Below, piece by piece: positions 6,455 to 12,054 of a stretch of 12,054 nt of DNA (position 1 is its first letter; every line of letters starts with the position of its first letter). The DNA comes from an uncultured Campylobacter sp. Its GTDB lineage: Bacteria; Campylobacterota; Campylobacteria; Campylobacterales; Campylobacteraceae. A program made the translations under genes and the position numbers. Where the stretch lies: assembly GCA_937965895.1 (NCBI GenBank), contig CALCKS010000212.1, positions 1-12,054 on the forward strand, written 5' to 3'. Below the pieces are notes generated by a model that worked only from the letters and a program-made list of their open reading frames with translations, was not told where the DNA came from and did not search any database.

Positions 6455-7921
6455 CTAAAAGTTAAAATATAAAAATTGAGACATTTTGTGCAAATTTAAA
6501 ACGCCCAGCGTAAAACAAAGCACAGCAAGGGTCAAATTTAGCCAGCCTAACTTAAAACCTTGCAACTTTTGCGCGGAGTTTTTAAACAGTAGCGAGACCG
6601 CAAAACCCGCGATCAGGTAGTAGAGCAAGGTGTTTGTGCTGTCTATTTGTATATTTGGGTTCCACTCGCCAAATTTTACGCCGTACTCTCTCAAAAAACC
6701 GACCTTTCTCTCTAGTCGGGAATTTAGAGCCAGCCCGCCGCCTAGGCCAAACATCCCCTTTAGCACCTTTAGCGCGTCGTCCCACTCCTTTGCCCTAAAA
6801 AACACCCATGCGATATTTACGAAGTTAAAGGTTATAAACCAAGCTACAAATTTATTTAGCCTAAAGCCCAGCTCGCTCCAAATCCTTTGGACAATCAAAG
6901 CCGCGCCGTGCAAAAATCCCCAAAATATAAACGTCCAGCCCGCGCCGTGCCAGATGCCACCTATCACGAAGGTCGCGGCCAAATTTACGTACGTACGCAC
7001 CTTGCCGCTGCGGTTGCCTCCCAGCGGGATATAGACGTAATCTCTCAAAAAACGGCTTAGCGTGATATGCCACCTGCGCCAAAAATCCTGAATATTTAAA
7101 GCCTTATAAGGCGAGTTGAAATTTATCGGGAGTTTGATGTTAAAAAGCAGCGCCGCGCCGATTGCCATATCGCAGTATCCGCTAAAATCAAAATAGAGCT
7201 GAAACGTATAGCTAAGGCTAATAACCCAAGCTTCGATCAAATTTAAGCTCGCGGCCATGTCAAAGCCCTCGGTCGCCCAAACGGCGAAAGTATCGGCGAT
7301 AACGATCTTTTTAAAAAGCCCGATAGAAAATATAAAAAGCCCTAAAACGATATTTTTGTAGTTGATTATTTTGTTTTTGGTTTTTGCAAACTGCGGCATC
7401 ATCTCCTCGTGATGCACGATCGGGCCGGCGATTAGCTGCGGAAAAAACGTAACAAATAAGCAGTAATTTAAAAAATCATACCGCTTAGCGCCCTTAAGCG
7501 CCGCGCAATCCACCAGATATGCGATCTGCTGAAACGTAAAAAATGAAATCGCAAGCGGCAGGAGTAAATTTAGGTGCGGTATCTGCGTGCCGAAGGCGAA
7601 ATTTACGTTGCTGATTAAAAAATCGGAGTACTTAAAATACCCAAGCAAGGCCAAATTTGCCGCGATACCAAAAGCCAGAATAATCTTCTTGTTAATTCTG
7701 GGATTATCTTTATTTAACTCCAGCCCAAAAGAGTAGTTAAATATCATCGAGCCTACTATTAGCGGTAGATACGCGATGTTCCACCAGCTATAAAAAAATA
7801 GCGACGATAGCACCAAAAAGCCTTTCGCCGCTTCGGTAAGGCGCTTTTTATTTAAGAAAAAATATACGAAAAAAGTTACGGGCAAAAATAAAAATATAAA
7901 TTCGTAAGAGTTAAAAAGCAT
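6455..7921 (-). CDS. MBOAT-family O-acyltransferase (AlgI/PatA-like)
   Basis: The 488-residue polytopic membrane protein probably moves acetyl or another acyl group across the inner membrane to a partner that modifies a glycan. The opening LFNSYEFIFLFLP is typical of AlgI-type proteins. Family motifs follow: SFFTFQQIAYLVD (127-138), FFPQLIAGPIV (159-169), LYFDFSGYCDMAIG (242-255), FWRRWHITLSRFLRDYVYIPLGGN (280-303; H285) and GGIWHGAGW with H325, the likely catalytic histidine. I start at the ATG at 7919-7921, not the one 39 bp upstream at 7960: GGATGGAT precedes the inner ATG, and the probable TATAAT promoter lies inside the would-be extension. The next gene, 9 bp downstream, is its broken SGNH partner. 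The acceptor is unknown; peptidoglycan (as PatA), capsule and lipooligosaccharide are all possible. Confidence 0.92.
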   Translation of the reverse strand: MLFNSYEFIFLFLPVTFFVYFFLNKKRLTEAAKGFLVLSSLFFYSWWNIAYLPLIVGSMIFNYSFGLELNKDNPRINKKIILAFGIAANLALLGYFKYSDFLISNVNFAFGTQIPHLNLLLPLAISFFTFQQIAYLVDCAALKGAKRYDFLNYCLFVTFFPQLIAGPIVHHEEMMPQFAKTKNKIINYKNIVLGLFIFSIGLFKKIVIADTFAVWATEGFDMAASLNLIEAWVISLSYTFQLYFDFSGYCDMAIGAALLFNIKLPINFNSPYKALNIQDFWRRWHITLSRFLRDYVYIPLGGNRSGKVRTYVNLAATFVIGGIWHGAGWTFIFWGFLHGAALIVQRIWSELGFRLNKFVAWFITFNFVNIAWVFFRAKEWDDALKVLKGMFGLGGGLALNSRLERKVGFLREYGVKFGEWNPNIQIDSTNTLLYYLIAGFAVSLLFKNSAQKLQGFKLGWLNLTLAVLCFTLGVLNLHKMSQFLYFNF

Positions 7922-7946
7922 TATCCATCCATTGATTTTTAGCGCA

Positions 7947-7952
7947 ATTATA
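7947..7952 (-). promoter_or_regulatory. Candidate -10 box for the MBOAT/SGNH operon
   Basis: TATAAT on the minus strand lies 25 bp before the preferred MBOAT start at 7921, in a strongly AT-rich stretch (7945-8000). Transcription would begin near 7940, after the upstream ATG at 7960, which supports the shorter protein. No -35 hexamer is evident. Confidence 0.55.
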
Positions 7953-8073
7953 ATAAACATTATTTAATATTTAAACAAAATAAAAATTAATTAATTGCTA
8001 CCGAGCAAAAACTAAACGCACAAGCGGTCAAATTTGAAGCAAGGACGTAAAAATAGTCTGCCAAAGTTGCAAC

Positions 8074-8164
8074 TTAAATTTGAGCGAAATGACGCAAGCG
8101 GCGGTATTGCGAAGTTAGACTAGGCGCGGATGAAATTTGCGGGCGGAGCGTATGCTTGATACGT
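8074..8164 (+). repeat. Degenerate direct repeat, copy 1
   Basis: This copy holds, in order, TTAAATTTGAG (8074-8084), AATGACGC (8088-8095), GGTATT (8103-8108), TTAGACTAGGCG (8115-8126), GGAGCGTAT (8145-8153) and ATACGT (8159-8164). Copy 3 at 8378-8463 keeps the last five words in the same order and nearly the same spacing. Copy 2 at 8255-8303 keeps the first part. Confidence 0.65.
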
Positions 8165-8178
8165 AATAGAGCAAATTT
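8133..8178. repeat. Nested inverted repeat A
   Basis: The outer arms are AAATTTGC (8133-8140) and GCAAATTT (8171-8178), a perfect 8-bp pair. The inner arms are CGTAT (8149-8153) and ATACG (8159-8163) around the loop GCTTG. It overlaps the end of direct repeat copy 1. The inner part recurs in element C. It could fold as a hairpin in RNA or DNA; a function is not known. Confidence 0.6.
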
Positions 8179-8254
8179 TAAACGCAACGACGTATAGCAA
8201 AGAGAAACAACACACAAAGATAAAGCGAAATTTAATTTTTAAGCGTAGGCTAGT

Positions 8255-8303
8255 TTAAATTTGAGTTAAAGAATGCAAGAGAGGCAGTATCGAGAGATGG
8301 CTT
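8255..8303 (+). repeat. Degenerate direct repeat, copy 2 (partial)
   Basis: It begins with the same 11 bases as copy 1, TTAAATTTGAG, followed by ATGCAAG, a GG-rich stretch and AGTATCG, aligning with GCAAG...GGTATTG of copy 1. After that it diverges and runs into inverted repeat B. The alignment was made by eye and about two thirds of positions agree. Confidence 0.5.
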
Positions 8304-8316
8304 TAAATGTTGTGCC

Positions 8317-8367
8317 GAAATTTTAAGTCAAGATAAGGCATATAGCCTATCGCGGACTTAAAATTTC
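8317..8367. repeat. Nested inverted repeat B with perfect 13-bp outer arms
   Basis: GAAATTTTAAGTC (8317-8329) is the exact reverse complement of GACTTAAAATTTC (8355-8367). The 25-bp spacer contains a second hairpin, ATAaGGC/GCCTAT around ATATA, with one bulged A. This is the strongest hairpin in the gap. No T-run follows on either strand, so it is not a standard terminator. No coding frame crosses it convincingly. Confidence 0.75.
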
Positions 8368-8377
8368 AAACTCATTT

Positions 8378-8463
8378 AATGACGCTCGCGAGACAACGCG
8401 CAGTATTTTTTCTTTAGACGAGGCGGAAATGAGCCGAATGAAGGAGCGTATATTATAATACGT
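8378..8463 (+). repeat. Degenerate direct repeat, copy 3
   Basis: Words shared with copy 1 in the same order are AATGACGC (8378-8385), GTATT (8403-8407), TTAGACGAGGCG (8414-8425, 11 of 12 identical), GGAGCGTAT (8443-8451, identical) and ATACGT (8458-8463, identical). A gain of about 9 bp lies between the first two words. The distance from GTATT to GGAGCGTAT differs by only one base between copies, which argues for common descent and against chance. Confidence 0.65.
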
Positions 8464-8485
8464 GACTGAAATTCGGCGAAATTTC
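8426..8485. repeat. Nested inverted repeat C
   Basis: Outer arms are GAAAT (8426-8430) plus GCCGAAT (8433-8439), paired with ATTCGGC (8471-8477) plus ATTTC (8481-8485). Inner arms are CGTAT (8447-8451) and ATACG (8458-8462). The stem is interrupted by unpaired bases. It starts about 30 bp behind the stop of the DUF4272 gene and could act as a 3' RNA structure, but no T-run follows on the minus strand. Confidence 0.6.
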
Positions 8486-8515
8486 CAACGATGTATAAAG
8501 GAAAAAGAGGGGCCG

Positions 8516-9259
8516 CTAAGTATTCAGATCAGGATAATCCCACGCGTTATATTCATCCGTCAGATTATCGTTCTCAGCACCCTTGCAGCACAGCCACTCT
8601 AGCCCGCCGCGTCTCTCCATCACAACCTCTTCATCAAGGCCTGCGCTCTTAGTGCCGTTTACTCGGGCATTGACGCACGCCCAGTGGTAACGATAGACGA
8701 GATCAAGCGCTTGCAAGATTTCATCAGTACCCCGCATTTTCACGCGCTCCGAAAAATCACCGCCGATAAAGGTATCCATCACAAATTTGCAGTCGCAGAT
8801 CTCGTTTGGGAAATTTAGCTCCTCTACGAGACTCATGGCCCACATCAGCGCCCACAGCGACTCGTATTTCCAGCCCATATTTACGGCCTCATTATAGCTC
8901 GCCTCGCCCTCTATGACGCGGCGTTCCATGCGCGTTAGCTTGTCTATGCACCCAAAGCGGTTGTTTAGAAAGTCCTTCGTGCCCTGCTTGTCTTCGTCGG
9001 TTAGCTCGCCGTTATCTCTGATCGTGCAGGCGCACATTATCGCGGCAAACGAGCAGATCGCACGGGCGATAACCTCGTCCTTTTCGCGCGGAGTGACCTC
9101 GCTCGTCTCGTATCGTAGCGGCAAATGGTCTATAAAAGGCACGCCTTGCGATTTTAAGATTTCGATGCTTATACCCTTGCGCTCCTGCGCTGTTTTACCG
9201 ATCTTTGCGGCGTTTGCGCTATTTTTGCCGCCTTTTTTGAAAAAATCGAAAAATGCCAT
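8516..9259 (-). CDS. DUF4272-domain protein of unknown function
   Basis: The 247-residue product is soluble and has no signal peptide. After a short basic leader (1-28), the DUF4272 pattern appears: RKGISIEILKSQGVPFIDHLP (28-47, R-x-x-S-I-x-x-L...G-x-P...LP), a middle helical region with VIARAICSFAAIMCA (63-77), WKYESLWALMWAMSLVEEL (130-148), then DLVYRYHWACVNARVNG (186-202), AGLDEEVVMERRGGLEWL (206-223) and the acidic end AWDYPDLNT. Conserved aromatic, Arg and Asp positions of the family are all present, so it looks intact. No activity is known for this domain. The ATG has a strong ribosome site, AAAGGAG, 6 bases ahead. It stands alone: 241 bp from rclC, with a terminator hairpin between them, and the repeat region behind it. 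Confidence 0.85.
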   Translation of the reverse strand: MAFFDFFKKGGKNSANAAKIGKTAQERKGISIEILKSQGVPFIDHLPLRYETSEVTPREKDEVIARAICSFAAIMCACTIRDNGELTDEDKQGTKDFLNNRFGCIDKLTRMERRVIEGEASYNEAVNMGWKYESLWALMWAMSLVEELNFPNEICDCKFVMDTFIGGDFSERVKMRGTDEILQALDLVYRYHWACVNARVNGTKSAGLDEEVVMERRGGLEWLCCKGAENDNLTDEYNAWDYPDLNT

Positions 9260-9302
9260 ATTTTCTCCTTTAAATTTAGGGTTGCATTTTACCCAATCTC
9301 CG

Positions 9303-9308
9303 CTTATA
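9303..9308 (-). promoter_or_regulatory. Possible -10 box for the DUF4272 gene
   Basis: The minus strand reads TATAAG 43 bp before the ATG at 9259. It is one of several AT-rich candidates in the 9260-9430 gap, and TAAAAT closer to the gene (within 9285-9295) is an alternative. A small GGGT/ACCC hairpin lies between them and the gene. Weak, position-based call. Confidence 0.3.
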
Positions 9309-9430
9309 GCAGCATTTTACGCGGGCACGGTTTGCTAAATTTAACGAGCAAGCAAACGGATAAAATTGATTTGGTCTATATTGAAAAAGCAAAGTAAATT
9401 TCTAACGAGATAGTAAAAAGTAGAGATGAG

Positions 9431-9485
9431 AAAAACGGCCGCGAGCGGCGAGTCGCCTAAAAATATAAATAGGTCTACCGCTCGC
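9431..9485 (-). terminator. Rho-independent terminator candidate behind rclC
   Basis: Read on the minus strand, GCGAGCGG (9485-9478) pairs perfectly with CCGCTCGC (9448-9441); a shorter CCTA/TAGG pair lies inside the loop. After five bases comes TTTTT (9435-9431). The hairpin begins 16 bp behind the rclC stop codon. The loop is long (29 bases) and the T-run is not directly on the stem, so strength is uncertain, but it separates rclC from the DUF4272 gene. Confidence 0.5.
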
Positions 9486-9500
9486 TAAAATCTGCAAATT

Positions 9501-10133
9501 TTACTTAGCCGAGCAGCCTTTGCAGCACTCCAAAAGCCTGCGCGCCGCATTTGAGGCTACGATTAGTCCTGCAGCAGACATTATTATATCTTTTAGCACT
9601 AGTCGTCCAGCGCCCGATAGATACGGGAAGCCATGATTAGGACTTTCGGCGATGCCGAGCGCCGGATTGCCTAGATTTGGCACCCAAGTCTCAGGCGTCG
9701 TTATCAAAAAGCTAAGCGTTACGATAGACATGCCAAATGTCAGCAGCCCGCCGATAAGCCCTAGTTTAGGGAACCAGATGCCAAGCAGCACGAGCGTACC
9801 GATAGTGCAGATCATCGCGCCGATCAGATACGAAACCGCATAAGTACCGTTTTGTTTATGCCACTCGATGTTTTTAGGCACGACCAAGCCTTCCGGGTTT
9901 TTGTGTAGGTTATACTCGGCGACCATTTTGCCCTTGCCGTTATCTACGATATCTTTTTTGCTATACATATAGCTAAAAAACGGGCTATTGGTTACAAACG
10001 GCACGATGCCGTCGGCCTCGTATTGCACGACTTTGAGTCCGCCTATCCACGCCATCACGATAAAAATCGCGACGCTAACGTAGTTTACGAAATATTTTTG
10101 CGAACCTGCTAGAGCTTGTAAAAATTTTTGCAT
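9501..10133 (-). CDS. rclC: RclC/YkgB-like DUF417 inner-membrane protein
   Basis: The 210 residues match the DUF417 family, whose E. coli member RclC (YkgB) belongs to the reactive-chlorine resistance operon. Shared blocks recalled from E. coli RclC are MAWIGGLKVVQYEADGI (27-43, E. coli has MWIGLLKFVPYEADSI), PFVTNSP (45-51), LSFLITTPETWVP (140-152) and HGFPYLSGAGRLVLKD (167-182). Four hydrophobic segments lie at about 15-35, 99-119, 124-146 and 180-197, with a soluble loop at 50-95. The molecular role of RclC is not settled; a DoxX-like redox link is an inference. The C-terminus ends in a cysteine cluster (LECCKGCSAK), not found in E. coli RclC as I recall it. The ATG has AAAGGA ahead. No rclA, rclB or rclR is beside it, so its control may differ from E. 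coli. Confidence 0.87.
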   Translation of the reverse strand: MQKFLQALAGSQKYFVNYVSVAIFIVMAWIGGLKVVQYEADGIVPFVTNSPFFSYMYSKKDIVDNGKGKMVAEYNLHKNPEGLVVPKNIEWHKQNGTYAVSYLIGAMICTIGTLVLLGIWFPKLGLIGGLLTFGMSIVTLSFLITTPETWVPNLGNPALGIAESPNHGFPYLSGAGRLVLKDIIMSAAGLIVASNAARRLLECCKGCSAK

Positions 10134-10194
10134 TAAAATCCTTTAGGGTGATTTTTATAATTTTAATTAGATTGTATATTTAAGACTATATAAA

Positions 10195-10211
10195 ATTATA
10201 ACGGGATTATA
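10195..10211 (-). promoter_or_regulatory. Candidate -10 boxes for rclC
   Basis: Two TATAAT words on the minus strand (10195-10200 and 10206-10211) lie 62 and 73 bp before the rclC ATG. Either would give a leader of about 50-65 bases. Their arrangement, ATTATA repeated with an 11-bp step, also resembles a short direct repeat. Which one is used cannot be told from sequence. Confidence 0.4.
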
Positions 10212-10240
10212 TATAAATCATATAAAATTCGGCTTAAAAA

Positions 10241-10259
10241 GATAAGTATTATCATAAAC
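10241..10259 (-). promoter_or_regulatory. Fur/PerR-box-like palindrome upstream of rclC
   Basis: The plus strand has GATAAGTATTATC (10241-10253), with perfect GATAA/TTATC arms. On the minus strand the 19 bases 10259-10241 agree with the classic Fur box at 15 of 19 positions (hand count). It lies 30-50 bp upstream of the nearer TATAAT. AT-rich DNA yields such matches by chance more often, and the Campylobacter Fur and PerR sites differ from the E. coli consensus, so this is a candidate only. Confidence 0.35.
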
Positions 10260-10439
10260 AAAAACTTTAATTACATTTTAGTTTTGGTTTAAGTAAGATT
10301 TTAAATTTATAATATCTTTATCCGCAAACAGCCACCAAAACACGCTAAAGACTATTTGGTAGATTTGGCTGGTCTATATGGGTGGATTAATAGCAAAACT
10401 TGCGTTAAATTTAAGACTTGATCTCTAGCTGCCAAAACC

Positions 10440-10455
10440 AAAACGAGCTCGTTTT
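10440..10455. other. 16-bp perfect palindrome behind priA
   Basis: AAAACGAGCTCGTTTT is exactly self-complementary. As RNA it could form a 6-bp stem with an AGCT loop followed by T-rich sequence (GGTTTTGG on the minus strand), so a weak, possibly two-way terminator is one reading. It is about 120 bp behind the priA stop, further than usual for a terminator. Confidence 0.35.
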
Positions 10456-10575
10456 AGCTTAAATTTTGACACCAAGCCGAATGTGAAATTTGATTTTACA
10501 AACCTTGCAAAACATTTAAGACGCTTTCTAGCCACCCAAATTAAACATCGAAAGTCAAACGAAAAGAAATCAAAT

Positions 10576-12054
10576 TTACGAGAAATTTATCGGATCCATA
10601 TCGACGTCAAAGCCTTGCACGGCGCAGATACGAGCGGCTTTTATGAGCGGAGCGTGCGAGGTGCAACGCAGCAAAATCTCAAAACGGTATTTTCCGCCCA
10701 TGATTTCGATCGCGCACTTGCCGTGTCCGACGATCTCTAGCGAAGATTCGGCCATGCGCAAATTTTCAAGCTCGGCTACGCAAATTTCTAGCCTTTGTTT
10801 TGCCGCATGCTCGCTTTTTTCAGAAACGACAACCCGCAAAAGCCTAGCAAACGGCGGATATATCGGCTCTCTAGCAAGAATCTCCTCAGCCAAAAACGCA
10901 TCGTAATCCGAGATAAAATTTTCAAAAAACTCCCGCTGCCTACTCTGCACGACCACGCGCCCCTCACCCGAGCGTCCTGCCCTGCCCGCCACCTGCATCG
11001 CCAGCGCCAACGTTCGCTCGCGAGCGCGAAAATCAGGAAAATTTAGTAGCTCATCTACACCCATGATGACCGCAAGATCCACATTGTGGTAGTCGTGCCC
11101 CTTGCTCAACATCTGCGTGCCGACGAGCGCGTCTATCTCGCCCGCATTAAAGGCTTTTAGCGTTTTTTCGAGCTTGTTTTGCGTCGTGATCTCATCTCGG
11201 TCGAATTTCTCGATCCTAGCAGCTGGAAACGCCAAGTGCAGGGCGTCCGTCAGCTCGTCGGTGCCGATTTTTTTCGCCTCGATCATCTCGCTACCGCACT
11301 TCTCGCACGAGCATGTCGCAACCGTCGTAAAGCCGCAATACTGGCACTTTAGCAGATTTCGCTTTTTGTAAAAGCTCATTCCTACGCTGCAAAATGGGCA
11401 CTTTATCGTGCTGCCGCACTCACGGCACGACAGATAGCGGAAGTTCGCGCGCGTGGGCAAAAATACGACCGCCTGCTTACCGCTCGCAAAACTCGCCGCG
11501 AGCTCACCTAAAATCACATCGCTTAGCCCCGTCTCGCTCTCGTCGTAGATAAATTTTTTCTCGCTTTTAAAAAACGTTCCTCTCAGCCTAAAATGGGGCT
11601 GCTTTTTGAAGCTCACGACGCTAGGAGTCGCGGAGCCAAGCACAACTTTGACATCAAATTTGCTCGCTAAAAATATCGCGAGGTCGCGCGCGTTGTAGTG
11701 CGGATTTTGCGCGGATTTGTAGCTGTCGTCATGCTCCTCGTCGACGATGATGAGTCCAAGCTCGCTAAAAGGCAAAAACAGCGCCGAGCGCGCACCTGCG
11801 ATTAAATTTATCTCGCGACTCTGAAATTTTTGCAGGATCTCGCCGCGCTTTTTAGGCGTTATTTTGGAGTGCCAGACGCCAAATTTCTCGCCAAAGTAGT
11901 TTTTTAGTCGTTTCGTCATCTGCGGTGTGAGCGAGATTTCAGGCATCAAAAGCAAAACCTGTTTGCCCGCTAGTAGATATTTGTGGATAAGGGAAAAATA
12001 AATCTCGCTTTTGCCGCTTCCCGTATCGCCGAAAATCAAACTCGTTTTATGGCT
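10576..12054 (-). CDS. priA: Primosomal protein N' PriA (5' part outside window)
   Basis: PriA recognises stalled forks, unwinds DNA 3'-5' and helps reload DnaB. The frame is open to the window edge; 492 residues are seen and about 120 N-terminal residues (the DNA-binding domain) are missing. Numbering from the window edge: Walker A GDTGSGKS (9-16), MPEISLTPQ (37-45), DEEHDDSYK (105-113), GSATPS (140-145), then a zinc region with paired cysteines CRECG, CPFC, CQYC and CEKC (about 210-253), and QVAGRAGR in motif VI. All eight zinc-binding cysteines expected for PriA are present, plus two extra in that stretch region counting C248. The codon at 12037-12039 (TTG) is Leu inside the Walker A strand and is not the start. 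The gene's partner helicase DnaB is encoded elsewhere in this window, in a different transcript. Confidence 0.95.
   Translation of the reverse strand, partial: SHKTSLIFGDTGSGKSEIYFSLIHKYLLAGKQVLLLMPEISLTPQMTKRLKNYFGEKFGVWHSKITPKKRGEILQKFQSREINLIAGARSALFLPFSELGLIIVDEEHDDSYKSAQNPHYNARDLAIFLASKFDVKVVLGSATPSVVSFKKQPHFRLRGTFFKSEKKFIYDESETGLSDVILGELAASFASGKQAVVFLPTRANFRYLSCRECGSTIKCPFCSVGMSFYKKRNLLKCQYCGFTTVATCSCEKCGSEMIEAKKIGTDELTDALHLAFPAARIEKFDRDEITTQNKLEKTLKAFNAGEIDALVGTQMLSKGHDYHNVDLAVIMGVDELLNFPDFRARERTLALAMQVAGRAGRSGEGRVVVQSRQREFFENFISDYDAFLAEEILAREPIYPPFARLLRVVVSEKSEHAAKQRLEICVAELENLRMAESSLEIVGHGKCAIEIMGGKYRFEILLRCTSHAPLIKAARICAVQGFDVDMDPINFS

Larger units (their letters stand above)
7961..8515. 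other. 555-bp gene-free region of degenerate repeats
   Basis: No convincing coding frame is present on either strand. The first 40 bp are AT-rich promoter DNA for the MBOAT gene. The rest is less AT-rich and is built from related, diverged segments: copies of TTAAATTTGAG...GCAAG...GTAT, a 77-86 bp unit present twice, and three nested inverted repeats (each listed separately). It lies between the stop of the DUF4272 gene and the start of MBOAT, so it is both the downstream region of one gene and the upstream region of the other. No T-run terminator is clear behind the DUF4272 gene. Confidence 0.75.
10134..10575. other. 442-bp non-coding gap between priA and rclC
   Basis: The half next to rclC (10134-10320) is very AT-rich and holds promoter candidates and a Fur-box-like palindrome. 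The half next to priA (10320-10575) is less AT-rich and contains the 16-bp palindrome at 10440-10455, a short ACCAAA/TTTGGT pair (10334-10339 and 10355-10360), and two similar words AGCCACC(C)AAA near 10330 and 10531. A short plus-strand open frame from 10483 runs antisense into priA and has no ribosome site; it is not called as a gene. Confidence 0.65.

Noticed and set aside
7922..7960. Longer MBOAT protein starting at 7960
   Set aside because: There is no ribosome site before that ATG, the added residues are not family-like, and a TATAAT box lies within the extension. The ATG at 7921 has GGATGGAT ahead and gives the usual N-terminus.
7961..8515. CRISPR array in the repeat-rich gap
   Set aside because: The repeats are diverged, unevenly spaced and few. 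There are no regular spacers and no cas genes nearby.
12037..12039. TTG as start codon of priA
   Set aside because: It falls just before the Walker A motif; the frame continues to the window edge and PriA needs an N-terminal DNA-binding domain before this point.

Overview
The window reads as chromosomal DNA of a Campylobacterota species, most likely a Campylobacter of the oral, less AT-rich group (C. showae, C. rectus or C. concisus-like). This is inferred from the constant use of AAATTT-type words, the short ComEC without a metallo-beta-lactamase domain, the dnaB-comEC adjacency (also known from Helicobacter pylori), and TATAAT-type promoters without a clear -35 box. The species cannot be fixed from the sequence alone. 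Apart from the first gene, every gene is on the minus strand, so the window is best read from right to left.

Layout, right to left: the 3' part of priA (10576-12054, its start lies outside the window); a 442-bp AT-rich gap with promoter candidates and a Fur-box-like site; an rclC-like DUF417 membrane protein with a terminator hairpin behind it; a DUF4272 protein of unknown function; a 555-bp gene-free stretch made of degenerate direct repeats and nested inverted repeats; an MBOAT O-acyltransferase followed at 9 bp by an SGNH-like partner broken by a one-base frameshift. Then, from its own promoter, comes a tight run: ispG, a small antitoxin, a PIN-domain toxin, dnaB and a short comEC. comEC converges on a YihY/BrkB-family membrane protein (plus strand, 5' end missing), their stop codons overlapping.

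How the genes work together: ispG (isoprenoid precursor synthesis), dnaB (replicative helicase) and priA (replication restart) are core housekeeping genes, and comEC is the inner-membrane DNA uptake channel. The toxin-antitoxin pair sits inside the ispG-dnaB run with gaps of 14 and 11 bp and no terminator in either, so the replicative helicase is probably transcribed through it. The MBOAT/SGNH pair looks like a two-part machine that acylates a periplasmic or surface glycan of unknown identity, probably disabled if the frameshift is real.

No phage, CRISPR array, insertion sequence, tRNA or rRNA was recognised. The points most worth checking are the toxin-antitoxin placement, the frameshift in the SGNH gene, the intergenic repeat family at about 8030-8485, and the possible metal/redox control of rclC.
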